Below are positions 44,660 through 48,357 of a stretch of DNA of 48,357 nt, in pieces (position 1 is the stretch's first letter; the number at the start of each line of letters is the position of its first letter). The stretch covers positions 1 through 48,357 of the forward strand of contig URNB01000002.1 in the NCBI GenBank assembly GCA_900549055.1, read 5' to 3'. Below the pieces are notes generated by a model. That model was not told the origin of the DNA and searched no databases. It was given only the letters and a program-made list of their open reading frames with translations. The DNA is from an uncultured Oscillospiraceae bacterium. GTDB taxonomy: Bacteria > Bacillota > Clostridia > Oscillospirales > Acutalibacteraceae. The position numbers and the translations under genes were made by a program.

Positions 44660-44731
44660 TTGTCTTTGAGGTGAGCGTAAATAATTTAGAAAGGGTATGA
44701 TGTAGCCTTAACTATATCATACAAGTAACGG

Positions 44732-45925
44732 ATGAACATACTTGTAACGGGCGCTGAAGGCTTTGTCGGTAAAAATCTTTGCGCGGCGCTGAAAAATATC
44801 CGCGATAATAAGGACAGAACGCGGAATATTAAAATAGAAGAAATTTTTGAATACGATATCGATACCGAAAAGAACCTGCTTGACGGTTTTTGCGAAAAGG
44901 CGGACTTTGTGTTTAATCTTGCGGGCGTAAACCGACCGAAGGACAATGCGGAGTTTATGGAGGGCAATTTCGGATTTGCCTCGGATTTGCTTAATACACT
45001 TAAAAAGCATAATAATAAATGCCCCGTAATGCTGTCAAGCTCTGTTCAGGCGACCCTTATCGGGCGTTATGACGGAGAGTATGGCAGAAGCAAAAAAGTG
45101 GGGGAGGAGCTTTTTTTCAAATATGCCGAGGAAACGGGAGCCAAGGTGCTTGTCTACCGCTTTCCGAATCTGTTCGGCAAATGGTGCAGACCAAATTATA
45201 ACAGCGCGGTGGCAACCTTCTGCCACAATACCGCGAACGATTTGCCCATAACGGTAAATGACCGAAATATCGAGCTTGAATTGCTTTACATAGATGATTT
45301 GGTTGCGGAAATGCTTGACGCGCTTGAAAATAACGAGCATCGCTGCGAGTTTGACGGAATAAACACCGTAATTACCGAAGGCGGGAAATATTGCGCCGTG
45401 CCAACCACACACAAAGTAACCCTCGGTGAAATTGCGGATTTGTTGGAGCAGTTTAAAAATCAGCCGAAAACGCTTTTTATGCCCGAAATACCGGATGGTT
45501 CTTTTGCGAAAAAGCTTTATTCAACCTATCTTTCGTATTTACCGAAGGAAAAGGTCAGCTTTCCGCTTAAAATGAATATTGACGAACGCGGCAGCTTTAC
45601 AGAGCTTTTAAAAACCGCGGGCTGCGGACAGTTCAGCGTTAATATTTCAAAGCCCGGAATCACGAAAGGGCAGCATTGGCACAATACCAAATGGGAATTT
45701 TTCATTGTGGTGTCGGGTCACGGTCTTATTGAAGAAAGAAAAATCGGCAGCGACGAGGTGCTCCGTTTTGAAGTGAGCGGTAATAACATAGAAGCTGTGC
45801 ATATGCTGCCGGGCTACACCCACAATATAATAAATCTTTCCGATACGGAAGACCTTGTAACCCTTATGTGGGCAAACGAACAGTTTGACCCAAATCACCC
45901 GGATACATTCTTTGAAAAAGTATAA
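44732..45925 (+). CDS. capF: CapF/WbjC-like bifunctional SDR-cupin enzyme of UDP-L-FucNAc synthesis
   Basis: This 397-residue enzyme has two domains. The N-terminal extended SDR reduces the 4-keto sugar: NAD(P)-binding TGAEGFVG at residues 6-13, catalytic Tyr117 and Lys121 in YGRSK. The C-terminal cupin (about 275-397) begins FPLKMNIDERGSFTELLK and has the metal-binding GQHWHNTKWEFF (His315, His317, Glu322) and LPGYTHNIINL. This arrangement is specific to CapF/WbjC/FnlB, which turns the CapE product towards UDP-2-acetamido-2,6-dideoxy-L-talose. The ATG has only a weak RBS (AAGTAACGG), and the IS110 upstream may have cut it off from the operon promoter. Confidence 0.92.
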   Translation: MNILVTGAEGFVGKNLCAALKNIRDNKDRTRNIKIEEIFEYDIDTEKNLLDGFCEKADFVFNLAGVNRPKDNAEFMEGNFGFASDLLNTLKKHNNKCPVMLSSSVQATLIGRYDGEYGRSKKVGEELFFKYAEETGAKVLVYRFPNLFGKWCRPNYNSAVATFCHNTANDLPITVNDRNIELELLYIDDLVAEMLDALENNEHRCEFDGINTVITEGGKYCAVPTTHKVTLGEIADLLEQFKNQPKTLFMPEIPDGSFAKKLYSTYLSYLPKEKVSFPLKMNIDERGSFTELLKTAGCGQFSVNISKPGITKGQHWHNTKWEFFIVVSGHGLIEERKIGSDEVLRFEVSGNNIEAVHMLPGYTHNIINLSDTEDLVTLMWANEQFDPNHPDTFFEKV

Positions 45926-46037
45926 GTCCGATAAAATCGCCCGCAGCACCGCTTTTGGTTCGGGGCAGTACTTTAGTACGGCTCCGCTCACCGCAAGACG
46001 GCACTGCGAACGATTTTCTCAAGACTTTCAGGACTTA
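45923..46037. repeat. Long multi-stem palindrome between capF and capG
   Basis: Nested arms are visible: TAAGTCC/GGACTTA (45923-45929/46031-46037), AAAATCG/CGATTTT (45933-45939/46011-46017), CGCAG/CTGCG (45942-45946/46004-46008), CGGGGC/GCTCCG (45961-45966/45981-45986) and an inner GTAC-TTTA-GTAC (45968-45979). The whole 134-bp gap could fold into one long cruciform or RNA stem. It starts in the capF stop codon and ends just before the capG RBS (GCGGAGGG). It may be an extragenic repeat or an mRNA-processing or attenuating structure. Confidence 0.6.
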
Positions 46038-46059
46038 TTGAAGCGGAGGGAAATTTGTA

Positions 46060-47244
46060 ATGAATATAAAAACCGATTACAACGATGTTAAGTTTAAAGA
46101 TAACGGCAAGCTAAAGCTTTTAATAATAGTGGGAACGCGCCCCGAAATAATAAGGCTCGCGGCGGTGATAAGCAAATGCCGCGAGTATTTTGACTGCATA
46201 TTAGCGCACACTGGGCAGAATTACGATTATAATCTTAACGGCGTGTTTTTTAAGGACCTGAAGCTTAAAGATCCGGAGGTATATATGGACGCGGTAGGCG
46301 ACGATTTAGGTGCTACGGTCGGAAATATAATCAACTGCTCATATAAGCTTATGAACCAAATAAAGCCCGACGCGCTTTTAATTTTGGGCGATACAAACTC
46401 CTGCCTGTCGGCAATTTCGGCGAAGAGGCTGCATATTCCGATATTTCACATGGAGGCGGGCAACCGCTGCAAGGATGAATGCCTGCCCGAGGAGACAAAC
46501 AGACGGATAGTAGATATAATATCCGATGTTAATATGGCGTATTCGGAGCATGCCCGCCGTTATCTTGCCGAGTGCGGGCTGCCGAAAGAGCGCACATATG
46601 TTACGGGCTCGCCTATGGCGGAGGTGCTTCATCATAATTTAGAGGAAATAAAACAATCCGACATTCTTGAAAAGCTTAATTTAGAGCCTAAGAAATATAT
46701 TTTGCTTTCCGCTCACAGGGAAGAAAATATTGACACCGAAAAGAACTTTTTATCGCTGTTTACGGCGATAAATCTTCTTGCCGAAAAATATGATATGCCG
46801 ATACTTTACTCCTGCCATCCGCGCTCTAAAAAGAGATTGGAGCAAAGCGGCTTTAAGCTTGATAAGAGGGTCATTCGGCATGAGCCGCTCGGCTTCCACG
46901 ATTACAATAAGCTCCAAATGAACGCGTTCTGCGTTGTGTCCGACAGCGGCACTCTGCCCGAGGAAAGCAGCTTTTTTACAAGCGTGGGAGCCTCGTTCCC
47001 CGCTGTTTGCATACGCACATCGACAGAACGCCCCGAGGCGCTTGATAAGGCATGCTTCATTCTTGCGGGAATTGATGAAAAAAGCCTTTTGCAGGCAGTA
47101 ACCACCGCCGTGGAAATGAATAAAAACGGTGATATCGGCATACCCGTGCCCGATTATACAGAGGAAAATGTATCGACCAAGGTCGTGAAAATAATTCAGT
47201 CCTACACAGGCGTTGTCAATAAAACGGTGTGGAGAAAGCTATGA
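46060..47244 (+). CDS. capG: UDP-N-acetyl sugar 2-epimerase, CapG/FnlC/WecB-like
   Basis: This 394-residue GT-B-like non-hydrolysing 2-epimerase, with CapE and CapF, completes UDP-N-acetyl-L-fucosamine by inverting C2. Family segments are clear: LLIIVGTRPEIIRLAAVISK, LAHTGQNYDYNLNGVFFKDL, LILGDTNSCLSAISAKRLHI, FHMEAGNRC, PEETNRRIVD, LLSAHREENID, and CVVSDSGTLPEESSFF in the nucleotide-binding half. A good RBS (GCGGAGGG) lies upstream. Its stop overlaps the start of the LCP gene (ATGA). By family alone it could be WecB (UDP-ManNAc); the CapE/CapF neighbours favour the L-FucNAc role. Confidence 0.9.
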   Translation: MNIKTDYNDVKFKDNGKLKLLIIVGTRPEIIRLAAVISKCREYFDCILAHTGQNYDYNLNGVFFKDLKLKDPEVYMDAVGDDLGATVGNIINCSYKLMNQIKPDALLILGDTNSCLSAISAKRLHIPIFHMEAGNRCKDECLPEETNRRIVDIISDVNMAYSEHARRYLAECGLPKERTYVTGSPMAEVLHHNLEEIKQSDILEKLNLEPKKYILLSAHREENIDTEKNFLSLFTAINLLAEKYDMPILYSCHPRSKKRLEQSGFKLDKRVIRHEPLGFHDYNKLQMNAFCVVSDSGTLPEESSFFTSVGASFPAVCIRTSTERPEALDKACFILAGIDEKSLLQAVTTAVEMNKNGDIGIPVPDYTEENVSTKVVKIIQSYTGVVNKTVWRKL

Positions 47245-48272
47245 AAAAAATTAAAAAGTCCGTTAAAATTATAACAGCAGTTGTGCTTGTTATTGTACTT
47301 TTGCTTGCAAGCGGCGTAATATTTTATCTTTCAAAGCTTAATTTGATAAAATTCAGCGACGGTAAATTCAGGTGGAACGGCTCTATTGATACAAACGACA
47401 GCGAAACGATCGATGAGCAAAGCCGAATGAACGACGCGATAGCCGATCTTGAAGAAAAAGACGCTATCGACGCTACCGGTAAAATTTACAAGGATAAAAG
47501 AATCTTAAATATTCTGCTTATAGGCACAGACGAGTATACCGAGGAGTTCAGCGAGAACGCAAGAGGCGACAGCTGTATGATCATGTCGGTCGGCAAAAAG
47601 GACGGCTCCTTAAAGCTTGCAAGCCTTGAGCGCGGTATGGGTATGCCGATACTTGACGGCAAATACAAGGGGCAGTACGACTGGCTGACCCACACCTTCC
47701 GCTACGGCGGCGCGGATCTTATGATGCGCGAGGTGCGCGAGTGCTTTAAGGTGGATGTTGAAAGATACATACGCGTGAATTTTGCCACCTTTAAAAAGGG
47801 GATAGAGGCAGTCGGCGGAATCGATATTGAATTGACTGCGGCAGAAGCAGGCTATGTTAATGAGGGAACCGGCTTAAAAAAATATACTGCAGGTCTAAAC
47901 CATTTGGACGGGGAAGCGGCGCTCGTTTATGCTCGCTGCAGACATATAGACAGCGACTGGCACAGAATAGAACGCCAAAGAAATGTCATACAGGCGGTCG
48001 TCACCAAAACGAAAGAGCTTGATATAGCCGAGCTGAACGGACTGCTCAACAATGTTCTGCCGCTTGTACAGACTAACCTCACACGGCTTGAGATTACCGA
48101 GCTGCTGCTTTTGGCGCCTAAATACCGCGGCGCGGAAATAAAGCAGATGACCGTTCCTGTAAGCGGCAGCTACGGCGGAATGAGAGGGCTCGGCGGGCGC
48201 AGTCTTTTCTCGGTTGATTTTGAGACCAATTCGCGCGCGCTGAGGGAATTTATTTACGGCATTAAGAATTAA
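47241..48272 (+). CDS. LytR-CpsA-Psr (LCP) family cell-wall ligase
   Basis: This 343-residue protein has one N-terminal membrane helix (about residues 9-32) and an extracellular LCP domain (about 85-245) that moves undecaprenyl-linked polysaccharide onto peptidoglycan. Visible family elements are ILNILLIGTDEY, ARGDSCMIMSV, a GGIDIEL strand, the GLNHLDGEAALVYARCRH motif and WHRIERQRNVIQAV with the Arg residues of the active site. The start is ATG 47241 with GGAGAAAG upstream; an earlier GTG at 47229 is less likely. It fits the end of a Wzy-type capsule operon in a Gram-positive cell. Confidence 0.93.
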   Translation: MKKIKKSVKIITAVVLVIVLLLASGVIFYLSKLNLIKFSDGKFRWNGSIDTNDSETIDEQSRMNDAIADLEEKDAIDATGKIYKDKRILNILLIGTDEYTEEFSENARGDSCMIMSVGKKDGSLKLASLERGMGMPILDGKYKGQYDWLTHTFRYGGADLMMREVRECFKVDVERYIRVNFATFKKGIEAVGGIDIELTAAEAGYVNEGTGLKKYTAGLNHLDGEAALVYARCRHIDSDWHRIERQRNVIQAVVTKTKELDIAELNGLLNNVLPLVQTNLTRLEITELLLLAPKYRGAEIKQMTVPVSGSYGGMRGLGGRSLFSVDFETNSRALREFIYGIKN

Positions 48273-48283
48273 AACGGTAATCG

Positions 48284-48357
48284 GTGAGAAACACAGTGAG
48301 AGAGCCTTCAAGATTTAAGTCAGCCCGCCGCATTTTGATTTTTCGAACTTTGCGCAG
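48284..48357 (+). CDS. Possible start of a further gene, cut by the window edge
   Basis: From GTG 48284 an open frame runs to the right edge (MRNTVREPSRFKSARRILIF and on), basic and then turning hydrophobic, as at the start of a membrane protein. No clear RBS is seen. Another in-frame GTG is at 48296. It could be the next polysaccharide gene, but nothing firm can be said from 24 codons. Confidence 0.25.
   Translation, partial: MRNTVREPSRFKSARRILIFRTLR

Noticed and set aside
1..48357. Defence island, integron, secretion system or tRNA/rRNA genes
   Set aside because: I found no nuclease, restriction, toxin-antitoxin or integrase genes and no tRNA or rRNA-like sequence by eye.

Overview
The window looks like a chromosomal piece of a gut-type Gram-positive anaerobe of the Clostridia (Oscillospiraceae/Ruminococcaceae-like). 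The signs are AGGAGG-type ribosome binding sites, lipoproteins with Cys lipoboxes, type I dockerins, CUT1 sugar transporters encoded without a dedicated ATPase, InlB/Flg_new-type surface repeats, a LytR-CpsA-Psr protein and IS30/IS110 elements. This assignment is inference from gene content only.

Positions 1-876 hold the 3' part of an IS30-type element that runs off the left edge. At 961-2070 (minus) lies a regulator with a LacI-type ligand-sensing domain fused to a C-terminal LuxR-type helix-turn-helix. It is divergent from a long co-directional glycan-use cluster (2318-31801). In order the cluster encodes a sugar-binding lipoprotein; a 1632-residue membrane-anchored surface protein of beta-sandwich modules and InlB-like repeats; a GH16 lipoprotein; a dockerin protein without a catalytic domain; its paralogue carrying dockerin plus GH16; a 949-residue solute-binding protein with N-terminal carbohydrate-binding-like modules; a permease pair; an NHL/TPR/Yip1 membrane protein; a DUF5696-type lipoprotein; a second permease pair; a cytoplasmic GH1; and two cytoplasmic GH2 enzymes, the second with its own promoter. 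Together these suggest a system that binds a beta-linked glycan, cuts it outside the cell with GH16 endo-enzymes, imports oligosaccharides by two ABC systems and finishes them inside the cell. A factor-independent terminator at 31840-31871 closes it.

Between 32060 and 33736 is an isolated phage tail-fibre-like gene with a collagen-like Gly-X-Y stretch and a clear composition break. A consensus promoter (TTGACA-17-TATAAT, 33745-33773) then begins a cell-surface polysaccharide locus (33881 to the right edge): three glycosyltransferases, a Wzy-like polymerase, a Wzx flippase, LicD, a TagD-like cytidylyltransferase, an uncharacterised nucleotidyltransferase, the CapE/CapF/CapG set for UDP-N-acetyl-L-fucosamine, and an LCP ligase. 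Part of it (about 34780-37900) is strikingly AT-rich and probably acquired. An IS110 element interrupts the operon between the nucleotidyltransferase and capF, apparently just after the start of a gene now missing.

The structure least explained by ordinary genes is at 12154-12424: six perfect inverted repeats in a row, nested inside an imperfect terminal inverted repeat, between two paralogous dockerin genes. Other structured non-coding stretches lie at 44600-44659 and 45923-46037.
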